DNA from: Curvibacter lanceolatus ATCC 14669
Lineage (GTDB): Bacteria > Pseudomonadota > Gammaproteobacteria > Burkholderiales > Burkholderiaceae_C
NCBI RefSeq assembly: GCF_000381265.1
Contig: NZ_KB906265.1
Span: 1-64,000, forward strand
Direction: 5' to 3'
Length of the DNA stretch: 64,000 bases
Shown: positions 37,516 to 47,079 of the stretch, piece by piece
Numbering within the stretch: position 1 is the stretch's first letter
How the letters are laid out: each line of letters begins with the position of its first letter
Notes under the pieces: model-generated
Told to the model about the DNA's origin: nothing
Seen by the model: only the letters and a program-made list of their open reading frames with translations
Database searches by the model: none
Made by a program: the position numbers and the translations under genes

Positions 37516-37518
37516 CCC

Positions 37519-38625
37519 ATGAAAACGACCTCATTCCCATCCCTGGAAGCCGTGGGTCAGGTGGACTTGGAGACCGTGCAAAGACAGGGTCTCCTCATTT
37601 TCGGATATGGCTCGTTCGCCCATGATCTGGCTGCGGCAGCGCAGAAAAACGCAATACCTGTCCTGGGCTTTGTCGTTTCTGGGGTTCCTCCCGCTGCCCG
37701 CAGCGCACTGCCGGTCTGGCAGCTCAGCCAATTGCCCGAGGCCTACAAGGACAAGCCGCTGTGGGTCGGCGTCTACAACCACCTCGCCCACTCAGACTAC
37801 CCACTGATTGATCAGACCTGTCGCGCGGCGGGATTTGCAGCGCAATTTCCTCAGCACTATTTTGAGGTGGTCGCTGACGCGCTGGGGTGGCGCTATTGGC
37901 TCACGCCCAGAGCAGATTACGCAGCCCACGCAAGCGATTTGCGCGCCGCATTTGATCAATTGGCTGATGAGCCAAGCCGGCAAGCCATGGCACAAACCTT
38001 GGCCTTTCGGCTGGGGCAGACCTTGGCTGCGCCCTTGCCCGACGCCGGGGTAGTGCACTACTTTCCGGATTTTGCCGTGGCGGCCTGCCGGGCGCGCGAG
38101 CGCGGTGCGCAGGCTTTTCTGGACGGTGGCGCCTACAACGGCGACACACTGGAAGCCGCGCTGAGCCAGTTGCCGTTCCAGCAGACCTATGCTTTTGAGC
38201 CCGACTTGGGCAACTATGAGCTGCTGACCCAACGAACCAGGCAACTGGGGCTCCGTGCCACCAACTACCCCTGCGGCCTCTCAGGACGAAACGAACAACT
38301 GCGCTTTTCCACCGGACAAGGTGAAGCCAGTGCCGTCAAGGAAGACGGTGACAGCATCATCCAGGTGGTGCGCCTCGACGACTGCCTGCAAAACGTGACC
38401 ATCGACTATCTGAAGCTCGATGTCGAAGGTCAAGAAATCCCCACGCTTCACGGGGGCCGGGATTTGATCCTGAAAAGCCGGCCTATTTTGGCCATCGCTG
38501 CCTACCATCGCTGGGATGATATGTGGCGTATACCGGCTTTTGTGGCCGCACTGGCCTTCGACTACAAGCTAGCGTACCGCAGCCATTCCAGAAACTCATT
38601 TGACGGGGTTTTTTATGCCTATTAA
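37519..38625 (+). CDS. FkbM-family methyltransferase with N-terminal Rossmann-like domain
   Basis: The 368-residue protein has a dinucleotide-binding-like start (LLIFGYGSFAHDLAAAA, residues 28-44) followed by a FkbM SAM-methyltransferase domain (about 190-360: AFLDGGAYNGDTLEAAL, YAFEPDLGNYELL, IDYLKLDVEGQEIPTLHGGR, SRPILAIAAYHRWDD). FkbM proteins typically methylate sugar hydroxyls. Codon use and base composition are visibly less GC-rich than the neighbouring genes, suggesting separate acquisition. It overlaps the next gene by 11 bp. Confidence 0.88.
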   Translation: MKTTSFPSLEAVGQVDLETVQRQGLLIFGYGSFAHDLAAAAQKNAIPVLGFVVSGVPPAARSALPVWQLSQLPEAYKDKPLWVGVYNHLAHSDYPLIDQTCRAAGFAAQFPQHYFEVVADALGWRYWLTPRADYAAHASDLRAAFDQLADEPSRQAMAQTLAFRLGQTLAAPLPDAGVVHYFPDFAVAACRARERGAQAFLDGGAYNGDTLEAALSQLPFQQTYAFEPDLGNYELLTQRTRQLGLRATNYPCGLSGRNEQLRFSTGQGEASAVKEDGDSIIQVVRLDDCLQNVTIDYLKLDVEGQEIPTLHGGRDLILKSRPILAIAAYHRWDDMWRIPAFVAALAFDYKLAYRSHSRNSFDGVFYAY

Positions 38626-39721
38626 CACCCATCCCAACAGCATTTTCGAAGACCTCTTCATTCTGGAGCTTGCCAACAACCACTGGGGGCGGCTGGACCG
38701 GGGCCTGCGCATCGTGAATGACTTTTCCCAGGTGGTGCGCTTCAACAATGTGCGTGCCGCCATCAAGCTGCAGTTTCGCGAAGTGGACCATTTCATCCAC
38801 AAGGATTTCCGCGGCCGCGAAGACATCCGCTACATCAAGAAGACCGAGGTCACCAAGCTCAGCAAGGCCGAGTACAAGACCCTGACCCGCACCATCAAGG
38901 AACGTGGCTGCATCCCCATGGCCACGGCCTTTGACGAGCGCTCGGTCGATCTGTGCGAAGAGCTGGACCTGCCCCTGATCAAGATCGCCAGTTCGGACAT
39001 CAACGACTGGTTCCTGATCGAGCGCATCGCCGAGACCAAGAAGCCCGTGATCGTCTCCACCGGCGGCTCCAGCCAGAAGGACATCGACGACATGGTGACC
39101 TTCTTCGCCAATCGAAACATTCCGCTGGCCATCAACCACTGCGTGTCGCTTTACCCCAGCGAGGACGACGAACTGGAGATCAACCAGATCGACTACCTCA
39201 AGAAGCTCTACCCCAAGAACGTGATCGGCTTCTCCACCCACGAGTACACCGACTGGACCTCGTCCATGCTGCTGTCTTATGCCAAGGGTGCGCGCACCTG
39301 GGAACGCCACATCGACATCGAGGAAGGCGGCATCCCGGTCTCGCCCTATTGCTCGCTGCCGCACCAGATCGACGCCTGGTTCAAGGCCTACCACAAGGCT
39401 GTGGCCATGTGCGGCGGTTCGGGCCAATCCAAGCGCCTGCCCAAGAAGAAGGAAACCGAGTACCTCGACGGGCTGGTGCGCGGCGTCTACGTCAAGCGCG
39501 ACCTGCCGGCAGGTTACGAGTTCAAGCACCCGGGCAATGACGAAGACTTCTACCTCGCCATCCCGCTGCAAAAAGGCCAGCTGTCCTGCCGCGAAACCAT
39601 GAACGGCCTGAAACTGACCCGCCCCGTCGCACGCGACTCGGCCCTGACCATCGACGACGTGGACAGCCCCTACGCCCAGCACGAATCGCTGCGCCAGGCC
39701 ATCTACGACCGAGGCCTCTGA
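38615..39721 (+). CDS. NeuB-family ulosonic (sialic) acid synthase-like protein
   Basis: NeuB enzymes condense phosphoenolpyruvate with a hexosamine-derived sugar to form nonulosonic acids such as sialic, legionaminic or pseudaminic acid. The 368-residue protein has the TIM-barrel features (FILELANNHWGRLDRGLRIV, AAIKLQFREVDHF, IKIASSDINDWFLIERI, INHCVSLYPSED, VIGFSTHEYTDWT) and a short C-terminal SAF-like domain (VRGVYVKRDLPAGYEF). It is divergent from classic NeuB. No CMP-sugar synthetase or epimerase partner is in the window. ATG at 38615 was chosen over an upstream TTG. Confidence 0.87.
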   Translation: MPINTHPNSIFEDLFILELANNHWGRLDRGLRIVNDFSQVVRFNNVRAAIKLQFREVDHFIHKDFRGREDIRYIKKTEVTKLSKAEYKTLTRTIKERGCIPMATAFDERSVDLCEELDLPLIKIASSDINDWFLIERIAETKKPVIVSTGGSSQKDIDDMVTFFANRNIPLAINHCVSLYPSEDDELEINQIDYLKKLYPKNVIGFSTHEYTDWTSSMLLSYAKGARTWERHIDIEEGGIPVSPYCSLPHQIDAWFKAYHKAVAMCGGSGQSKRLPKKKETEYLDGLVRGVYVKRDLPAGYEFKHPGNDEDFYLAIPLQKGQLSCRETMNGLKLTRPVARDSALTIDDVDSPYAQHESLRQAIYDRGL

Positions 39722-39741
39722 CGCCAGACGTCGAGCGCCCT

Positions 39742-40794
39742 GTGAGCAAGCCCTACCCCGCCCCCGGGCTGCCCGCCATCCAGGGGCGGCTGACCCAATT
39801 GCTGCCGCACCTGGACGCCTCGGCGCTGGAGGGTAAAACCCTGTTCATCACGGGCGGCACCGGCTTTTTTGGCTACTGGCTGCTCAGCCTGCTGGACCTG
39901 TTGCAGCAAGGTGGCCATCGCTTTCAGGTGCGCCTGCTGTCGCGCAACCCGGGGCGCTTCCAGGCCGTGGCACCCTTCTTTGCCGGCCAGCCCTGGGTCG
40001 ACTTCGTCACCGGTGACGCGCGTCACTTCACGGACCAGCGCCAGGCCGACTTGCTGATCCACGCCGCCACGGACACCCACACCCAGGCCCACACCCGGCC
40101 GCTGGCCATCATGGACGATGTGCTGCTGGGCACCCGCAACACCCTGGAGCAGGCCCTGGCCCAGGGCGTCAAGCGGGCCTTGTTTGTCAGCTCTGGCGCG
40201 GTCTACGGCCCGGCCGCGCGTGCCGCCAGCCACACCCCCGAGACCACGCCCTTGCAGCGCAGCCTGGAGCAGCCCGACCCCTATGGCGAAGCCAAGGCCA
40301 CGGCCGAGCTGTGGAGCCAGCATTTCGGTGCGGCCCATGGCCTGTGCATCCCGGTGGCGCGCTGCTTTGCCTTTGTGGGCGCGGGCCTGGATCTGGACGG
40401 GCACTTCGCGATCGGCAACTTCATCCGCGACGGCCTGGCCGGCCAAGGCGTGCGGGTGCAAGGCGACGGCACGCCGGTGCGCAGCTACCTGTATGGCGCC
40501 GATTTGGCCGTGTGGCTGCTGCAACTGCTGCTGCGCGGCGAGCACGGCCGGGCCTACAACGTCGGCTCGGACCAGGCCATCACCATCGAACAACTGGCCC
40601 GCCAGGTGAACCGCCAGCTCAGCCCCGACCAGGCCGTCACACTGGCGCGCCAGCCCGTCGACAACCCCCTTCGCTCTTGCTACGTGCCCTCCATCAAACG
40701 TGCCCGTCAGGAGCTGCAGCTGGACGTCTGGACCCCGCTGGCCCAGGCCATCGCGGGCACGGCCGACCCCAGCCAGCCACTCGCCCAGGACTGA
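39742..40794 (+). CDS. NAD-dependent sugar epimerase/dehydratase (extended SDR)
   Basis: The 350-residue SDR has the NAD-binding motif TLFITGGTGFFGYWLLSLLD, the catalytic Ser/Tyr/Lys region (LFVSSGAVYGPAARAA; DPYGEAKATAEL, YxxxK) and sugar-binding-domain features (VQGDGTPVRSYLYGADLAVW, YNVGSDQAITIEQL). Possible roles are the reduction of the 4-C-acetyl branch (the YerF role) or epimerisation or reduction of another NDP-sugar; sequence alone does not decide. It begins with GTG and lies just before the frameshifted glycosyltransferase. Confidence 0.85.
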   Translation: MSKPYPAPGLPAIQGRLTQLLPHLDASALEGKTLFITGGTGFFGYWLLSLLDLLQQGGHRFQVRLLSRNPGRFQAVAPFFAGQPWVDFVTGDARHFTDQRQADLLIHAATDTHTQAHTRPLAIMDDVLLGTRNTLEQALAQGVKRALFVSSGAVYGPAARAASHTPETTPLQRSLEQPDPYGEAKATAELWSQHFGAAHGLCIPVARCFAFVGAGLDLDGHFAIGNFIRDGLAGQGVRVQGDGTPVRSYLYGADLAVWLLQLLLRGEHGRAYNVGSDQAITIEQLARQVNRQLSPDQAVTLARQPVDNPLRSCYVPSIKRARQELQLDVWTPLAQAIAGTADPSQPLAQD

Positions 40795-40796
40795 CC

Positions 40797-43700
40797 ATGC
40801 CCCAACTGTACGAATCGCTGCGCCGCCCTTATTACATCGAGACGCCGCCGTATCGGCGCTCCTCGGCCGGCATCCGCGTCATGCACATGCTCTGCCACGT
40901 GCTCAATCGCCTGGGCGAGGAGGCCTATGTCTTCACCTCGGAGGTGAACCCCGATCTGAACACCCCCACCGTGACCGAAGACGTGGTGCGGCGCCACCTG
41001 CAGGCCGGGCGCGAACCCATCGTGGTCTACCCCGAAATCGTCAGCGGCAACCCACGCCGCGCCAAGTCGGTGGTGCGCTACGTGCTCAATGTGCCCGGGC
41101 TGATCGGGGGCGACAAGACCTTTGCCGACACCGAGCTGATCTACGCCTACGGCCAGAACCTGCTGCCCGCCAACGCACCGCCGGACAACGTGCTGTTCTT
41201 CCCCTCGGTGGACTCCAGTCTGTTCAACAACCGCGACAACCCGCTGGACGCACAGCGCCAGGGCATTCTGGTCTACCCTGGCCGCCATCTGAATGCGCTC
41301 AAGGAGCACCCCGAGCTGGCCCACGGCACGGTGATCACCTCGACCTGGCCCGCCAGCCGCAGCGAGTTGGCGGCCCTGATGCGGCGCAGCGAAATGCTGT
41401 ACTGCTTCGAGTCCACCGCCATCGCCCTGGAGGCCGTGCTGTGCGGGTGCCCCGCCGTGGTACTGCGCTCGCCACTGTTTGACGGAAACGCCATCAGTTC
41501 GGCGGAACTGGGCCGCGAAGGCATGGCCTTCAGCGATGCGCCCGAAGAAATCGACTATGCCCGCCGCACCGTGGGCCAGATGCAGGCCACGTACCAGCGG
41601 CTGGAGGAAGCGTTCTGGGTCAAGCTGCAGCAGTTCATCCGCGACAGCCAGGCCCTGCCGCTGATCGAGCCTGCGCCTCAAGCTGCGGTCTACCAGCCCA
41701 GCGCCGCCGACGTGGCCTTTGTCCAATGGCGCCAGGCCCAGTCACTCAATGAGTTCACGGCCCAGGCGCTGGCCGAACGCATGATGGTGGACTGGCCGCA
41801 CAAACCCCGTTTTCACCTGCTGCTGAACAGCACGCCCAACGAGCAGAACGCGGTGCAGGCCTTGCTGGCCAGCCTGGATGCCCAGCTCTACCCCGAATGG
41901 ATCCTGACGGTGCTGAGCACCGCCGATGCGCCCGGCGCCATCGCCGCCAACCCGCGCCTGCAATGGCTGTGCCTGCGCGAGGCCAGCTCCGCCCCCATCG
42001 TGCTGCAGGCCCTGGCCGAGGCCTCGCCAGCCGACTGGCTGGGCCTGTTGCCCGCGGGGGTGACCCTGGCCGAGCCGCAATCCCTGCAGGTGCTGGCCGA
42101 CCAGCTCAATGCCCAGCCCGCCTGGCGTCTGGTCTATGGCGACGACGCGGTACAGCAGGCGGGCCACTCGCCCGACCCGCACTTCAAGCCCGACTTCAAC
42201 CTGGACCTGCTGCGCTCCAGCGCCTACATCGGGCGCGCCGTCTTCGTGGAAAAGCAGGCCTTGCTCGCCTGTGGCGGTCTGGGCGCCCAGGCCGGCGCCA
42301 CGGCCTATGACCTGGCCTTGCGCCTGCACGACCAGGCGGGCGCTGCTGCCATCGGTCATTTGAGCGAGCTGTTGTGGCTGTGGCCCAGTGCCGAGAGCCG
42401 CCACGGCGACGGACAGGCCGAGCGCACCGACCTGGCCGAGCATCTGGCCCGCCAGCGCCTCGCTGCCGAGGTGTTACCCGGCCTGAGCCCCCACACCCAC
42501 CAGGTGCGGTATGCCGCACCCGAGGCCAGTGACCTCACCGCCCTGATCGCGGTGCGCCACGACCGCCAATACCTGCAACCTTTGCTGGCCAGTTGGCAAC
42601 AACTGCGGCCTGACGACCGCACGACGATCCTGCTGCTGGACCTGGGCTGCGAAGACCCCGATGAAAAGGCCTACCTGGACAGCCTGGCACAAGACGCGTT
42701 CTGGCAAGGCCGCGTGCACCGGCTGGACGCGCGCGGCCTGAACCCTGCCCAGGCGCTGAACCTGGGCCTGCGCCACAGCAGCGCCGAACACCTGCTGTGC
42801 CTGGATGTGCGCAGCCACCTGATCCAGGCCGACTGCCTGGAGCGCCTGCTGGGCATCGCCCAACGCCCCGAAGTCGGTGCGGTGGCCCCCCCGACTGGTC
42901 AACCCGGCCAACTCACTGCTCATAGAAAGCTACTGGGTGGGCGGCCTGCAAGGCCTGGCCGGCCCCGCTTTCCGCGACCTGGCGCTGGACGCGCCGGGCC
43001 TGCATGAGCGGGCCCTGTGCGAGCAAAGCGCTCTGGCCGTGAATGCCTCGGTGCTGCTGGTCAAGCGTTCGGCCCTGGCCGGCCAGCCCTGGCTCAACGA
43101 AGCGCTGCCCGAGCGTGCGGCCTGGATCGAGCTGGGTCTGCGCCTGCGGGCCCAGAACAGGCTTGTGGTCTGGACCCCGCACTCGGTGGTGCTGCAGCAT
43201 CCGCGTGCCCCCACCGAATCGGCCACCTTGAACCAGACGCCGCCCGTCTGGCCGGCATTGCCCTTGCGCGCCCTGGCCGAGGACCCAAACCACCACCGCC
43301 AGCTGAGCCTGAGCCAGCCTGGCCTGCCCGAGACCGCTCGCCAGGCCCACTGGGTGCGCACGCACACCCGGCGCCAGCGCTGGCTGCTGGTCGGCCCGGC
43401 CGCCGGCCCGCTGTCGGTCGTGCACCGCGTGCAGCAGAGTTTGCGTGGTGCCAACGACGCCCAGCTCAGCCGCTTCGAGATCGGTGCCCAGCCCGGGCCG
43501 CTGGCCGAGTGGCTGATGGACGTGTTGCGTGCCGCCCCGGAGCGGGTGCTGATCCACGGCATCCACCTGCCGCTGGCCCAGGCCCTGCTGGCTGCGCTGG
43601 CCCAACACCTGCCTAGCCTGCCCTGTCTGGTGCTGCTGGACGAGCCCGAGAAGTTCAACCAGCCCGACAACTTCCTGTGCCCGGCCCACCCGGGCCTGCT

Positions 43701-43860
43701 GCGCAGCCGACTGCGCCCCCTGCTGGCCCCGGCCCACACGGTGCTGCTGAGCAGCGCCAGTGATGCCATCGCATTGGAGGGGGTACACCCCCGCTTACGC
43801 CTGCTGCAAACCGATCCGATCCGCTTTGGTCAATTCAACACAGACGGGTGGCTCAACTGA
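40797..43860 (+). pseudogene. Large glycosyltransferase gene interrupted by a frameshift at a C7 tract
   Basis: Two overlapping frames encode one homologous protein. The N-terminal frame (40797-43007) gives MPQLYESLRRPYYIETPPYR and runs to LGIAQRPEVGAVAP; after the C7 tract it becomes nonsense (GQPGQLTAHRKLLGGRPARP). The continuation, RLVNPANSLLIESYWVGGLQ, is in the next frame and ends at 43860. Deleting one C would restore about 1020 residues. Architecture: GT-B-like N-terminal module (MLYCFESTAIALEAVLCGCP), two family-2-type segments and a C-terminal module. The intact paralogue at 27504-31169 has VGCVAPRLVL at the same point. True loss of function, slip-strand (phase) variation and a homopolymer sequencing error are all possible. 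Confidence 0.8.
42886..42892 (+). repeat. C7 homopolymer at the frameshift point
   Basis: Seven cytosines inside the large glycosyltransferase gene. Six would keep the reading frame (GTG GCC CCC CGA CTG, Val-Ala-Pro-Arg-Leu). The tract is a plausible slippage site. Confidence 0.75.
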
Positions 43861-43897
43861 GCCCCGCAGCGCCACGACTTAGAGAACGAGCCGCACC

Positions 43898-44914
43898 ATG
43901 ACACACGCCGTCGACATCCTCATCACCTCCTACTACCAGCCGGAATACCTGGACGAGTGCCTCGAATCCGTCGCCCGTCAAACCTGGCAAGACTTCAGAG
44001 TCCATGTGGTGGATGACAGCCCGGGCAACCCTGTGCAAGCCGTGATCGACAAATGGCGCGGACTGGGCCTCCCCATCGACTTCACCCAGAACGAGAAAAA
44101 CATCGGCGCCGTGCGCAGCCTGCAGAAAATCTACGCCCAGACGCAGGCCGAATATGTCGTGTGGCTGAACCACGACGACGTGATCAAGCCTCAGTTTCTG
44201 GAACGACTGGTGCTGAACGGCATGATGCAGCACCCTGAATGTGGCTTCGGTTACAGCCTCTACGATCGGTTCCAGAACGGTCAGATCTTGCCCGACATGG
44301 GGGTCTATCGACCGGATCTGCCCACCGGCCCGCACCAGTTGGTCAACTCCCTGTGCATCACCAACTGGATCATCACCTCGTTTGCCGTGATCCGGCGCTC
44401 GACCTTTGACGAGGTGGGAGGCCTGCTGCGCCACATCGCCCGCAATGAACTCGTCGGAGAGCCGGCTTACGGGTATGTGGACCTGTATATCTTTGCCCGG
44501 CTGGCAGCCCGCTCGGCAGGCTATGTGCTGAACGAGTCCCAGGGCGTCTACCGCATCCATGGCTCCAGCAGCACCGCGCAGACGGTGGGGCTGTCCAGAC
44601 GGGCTGAAGAGACCGTGCGCACCTACGACTTCATCTTTGACGAGCACACCTTCTTCACAAAACCCCAGCGCTACCTGAGCAAGGCCAACTGCACGGGGCG
44701 CCTGCTCAGCGACATGGGCGTCATTCAGGCGGTATTGACCATGCTCCAGTCGAGTGAACTGGGCCGGGAATTGCGCCCGATTGCCAAAGAACTGCTGCAA
44801 TGCACCTATGAGGCGCTGAGTACCTTGATATTTGATTTGGCCGACCGGGGTCGCCCTCTTGTGACACCCCAAGCGCATCTGGAAGAATTGCGTGGATTGA
44901 TCCAGAAGTTATAA
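43898..44914 (+). CDS. Family 2 glycosyltransferase
   Basis: The 338-residue protein has a GT-A fold: N-terminal VDILITSYYQPEYLDECLES, nucleotide-binding VHVVDDSPGN, then FTQNEKNIGAVRSLQ and the metal-binding VWLNHDDVIKPQFL. The C-terminal half (RYLSKANCTGRLLSDMGV onward) is helical. It lacks membrane segments, so it acts in the cytoplasm. Follows the interrupted glycosyltransferase by 37 bp, and may add the next sugar to the same glycan. Confidence 0.92.
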   Translation: MTHAVDILITSYYQPEYLDECLESVARQTWQDFRVHVVDDSPGNPVQAVIDKWRGLGLPIDFTQNEKNIGAVRSLQKIYAQTQAEYVVWLNHDDVIKPQFLERLVLNGMMQHPECGFGYSLYDRFQNGQILPDMGVYRPDLPTGPHQLVNSLCITNWIITSFAVIRRSTFDEVGGLLRHIARNELVGEPAYGYVDLYIFARLAARSAGYVLNESQGVYRIHGSSSTAQTVGLSRRAEETVRTYDFIFDEHTFFTKPQRYLSKANCTGRLLSDMGVIQAVLTMLQSSELGRELRPIAKELLQCTYEALSTLIFDLADRGRPLVTPQAHLEELRGLIQKL

Positions 44915-44974
44915 GCTGGATACCGATATTCCAAAAGCAGGCCAGAAGGCAGGCGACACCTACAAGGTTTGACG

Positions 44975-46084
44975 ATGAGCAACCATAAGATTTACGTCAC
45001 CCGCCCCTTTCTGCCGCCGCTGGAGGAGTTGATTCCGCACCTGCAGCAAATCTGGGCGAGCGGCCAACTCACGAATGGCGGCCCGTATCACCAGCAACTG
45101 GAGGCTGAACTGGCCCGGTATCTGGGCGTTCCCCATGTGGCGCTGTTCGCCAACGCAACCATTGGCCTGGTCACCGCGCTGCAATCGCTGCGCATCACCG
45201 GGGAGGTGATCACCACCCCGTACTCCTTTGTGGCCACAGCGCATTCGCTGCTCTGGAACGGGATCAAGCCGGTGTTCGTGGACATCGACGAAAAAACGCT
45301 GAACCTGGACCCGAGCAAAATCGAAGCCGCCATCACCCCCCAGACCACGGCCATCTTGCCCGTGCACTGCTACGGGCACCCCTGCGACGTTGAAAGCATC
45401 CAGAAAATTGCCGATGACTACAACCTCAAGGTGATTTACGACGCCGCCCATGCTTTCGGCGTGAAAACCGGAACCGGCAGTGTGCTCAAACACGGCGACC
45501 TGTCTGTCTTGAGTTTTCATGCCACCAAGGTTTTCAATACCTTTGAGGGTGGAGCCATCGTCTGCCCGGATGCCAAGACCAAGGAGCGCATCAACCACCT
45601 GAAGAACTTTGGCTTCGCCAACGAAACCACCGTGGTGGCCACCGGCATCAACGGCAAGATGAGTGAGTTCAATGCCGCGCTCGGCCTTTTGCAACTGAAG
45701 TATGTCGAGCAGGCCATCGAGCGCCGGCAGGCCATCGATCAACGCTATCGAGAACTGCTGAATCGTTGCCCAGGCATCCAGTGTGTCGACGGGGTGGCCG
45801 GCGAGACCGCCAACTATGCCTACTTCCCCATCCTGGTCGGCAGCGATTTCCCGATCAGCCGCGACGCGCTGTATGACCTTCTGGCCAGTCGCGGCATCCA
45901 CGCCCGGCGCTACTTCTACCCCTTGATCAGCGACTTTCCCATGTACAAAGGGCTGCCCTCGGCGCAACCCCATCTTCTGCCCGTGGCCCGCAGAATGGCC
46001 AGCCAGATCCTGTGCCTGCCGATCTACCCGGATCTCAGCGATGCCGAGGTAGAAACCATCGCCGGGATCATCACGCAAGCCTGA
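44975..46084 (+). CDS. DegT/DnrJ/EryC1-type sugar aminotransferase
   Basis: These PLP enzymes place an amino group on keto-sugars. The 369-residue protein has the family pattern: VALFANATIGLVTALQSL, VITTPYSFVATAHSLLWNG, DAAHAFGV and the PLP-lysine region VLSFHATKVFNTFEGGAIV. It most resembles enzymes that make 4-amino-4,6-dideoxyhexoses (VioA/FdtB type). No RmlA/RmlB pair for its likely substrate is in the window, so substrate supply comes from elsewhere. ATG at 44975 was chosen; a TTG two codons upstream is possible. Confidence 0.92.
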   Translation: MSNHKIYVTRPFLPPLEELIPHLQQIWASGQLTNGGPYHQQLEAELARYLGVPHVALFANATIGLVTALQSLRITGEVITTPYSFVATAHSLLWNGIKPVFVDIDEKTLNLDPSKIEAAITPQTTAILPVHCYGHPCDVESIQKIADDYNLKVIYDAAHAFGVKTGTGSVLKHGDLSVLSFHATKVFNTFEGGAIVCPDAKTKERINHLKNFGFANETTVVATGINGKMSEFNAALGLLQLKYVEQAIERRQAIDQRYRELLNRCPGIQCVDGVAGETANYAYFPILVGSDFPISRDALYDLLASRGIHARRYFYPLISDFPMYKGLPSAQPHLLPVARRMASQILCLPIYPDLSDAEVETIAGIITQA

Positions 46085-46114
46085 ACGCTTGGCCAGGCGC
46101 GCACCCAGGTTCAG
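46081..46114. terminator. Imperfect hairpin between convergent aminotransferase and transketolase genes
   Basis: CTGAAC (46081-46086) pairs with GTTCAG (46109-46114), with partial pairing inside. It spans both stop codons of the convergent genes and lacks a T tract; a shared terminator is possible but weak. Confidence 0.35.
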
Positions 46115-47079
46115 GCCAGAAACTCACGCACCCGCGCCGCGATGGATGCGCCGACCAGGCCGTGCCTTTCCAGCATGAAGCGATAGTCGGCAGCCGCCAC
46201 GAACTCATCCGGAAGACCCAATGCCAACTGGGGCGGGCTTTGGCGAAGCGGGGCCTTGTGCTGGGCCACGGCGGCGCCCAGGCCACCGATGAGCGAATGT
46301 TCTTCCACCGTCACGATGGCACGCGAACCCGCCAGGGCCTTGTCCAGCGCCTCGGTGTCCAAAGGCTTGAGGGTGTGCATGTTGAGTACGGCGGCCGACA
46401 CCCCCTCGGCCTCCAGCAGCTTGGCCGCCTCCAGCGACTCGTAGACCATGGTGCCGTGGGCGATCAAGGTGACATCGCGCCCCTCCCGCAACCAGATCGC
46501 CTTGCCGATGGTGAATTCGTAGTCTTCCGAATAGACCACCGGGTTGTTGACCGCGCCGGTGAGCCGGATGTACATCGGGCCCTGAAAGTGGGCTGCCGCC
46601 TGCACCGTCTTGACGATCTCTGCACAATCCGCCGGGCACACCACGGTCAGGTTCGGAATCGCGCGCATGACGGCCGCATCTTCGATGCCGTAATGGGAGT
46701 TGCCCAGAAAGGCCATGGCCAGACCGCTGCCGATGGCGACGGCCTTCACGTTCAATGCCATGTAGCCCAGGTTCATACGCACCTGTTCGGCAGCTCTCAT
46801 CGAGATGAAGGGCGCAAACGAGGTCACAAACACGTTGTAGCCCTCCTTGGCCAGACCGCCGGCCACCCCGACCAGGTTCTGCTCGGCGATGCCGATGTTG
46901 AGGAACTGATCCGGGTAGGAGGCCTTGAAACGGTCCAGACCCGAGGAGTTGCCCAGATCGGCCGACATCACCATCAGATCGGGGTGATCCGCCCCCAAAG
47001 ACAGGATGGCTTGGCCGAACACGCCACGGGAACCCAGGCGAGACCACTGCCGGGCATTGCTGGGAGTGATTTCAAGCAT
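46111..47079 (-). CDS. Transketolase, C-terminal (PYR and C-domain) subunit
   Basis: This is the second half of a two-subunit transketolase; the partner is the upstream gene. The 322-residue protein has SRGVFGQAILSLGADHPDLM, the ThDP-activating Glu in QFLNIGIAEQNLVGVAGGLA, FVTSFAPFISMRAAEQVR and VTVEEHSLIGGLGAAV. Split transketolases move two-carbon ketol units between sugars or onto aldehydes and are common in specialised pathways. GGAGG lies before the start at 47079, which overlaps the partner gene by 8 bp. Last gene of the ACP operon. Confidence 0.93.
   Translation of the reverse strand: MLEITPSNARQWSRLGSRGVFGQAILSLGADHPDLMVMSADLGNSSGLDRFKASYPDQFLNIGIAEQNLVGVAGGLAKEGYNVFVTSFAPFISMRAAEQVRMNLGYMALNVKAVAIGSGLAMAFLGNSHYGIEDAAVMRAIPNLTVVCPADCAEIVKTVQAAAHFQGPMYIRLTGAVNNPVVYSEDYEFTIGKAIWLREGRDVTLIAHGTMVYESLEAAKLLEAEGVSAAVLNMHTLKPLDTEALDKALAGSRAIVTVEEHSLIGGLGAAVAQHKAPLRQSPPQLALGLPDEFVAAADYRFMLERHGLVGASIAARVREFLA

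Noticed and set aside
46205-47047. A 280-codon frame within the transketolase C subunit, in another frame on the same strand
   Set aside because: It has the repetitive Gly/Arg/His-rich look of a shadow frame and no family motif; the transketolase frame is clear.
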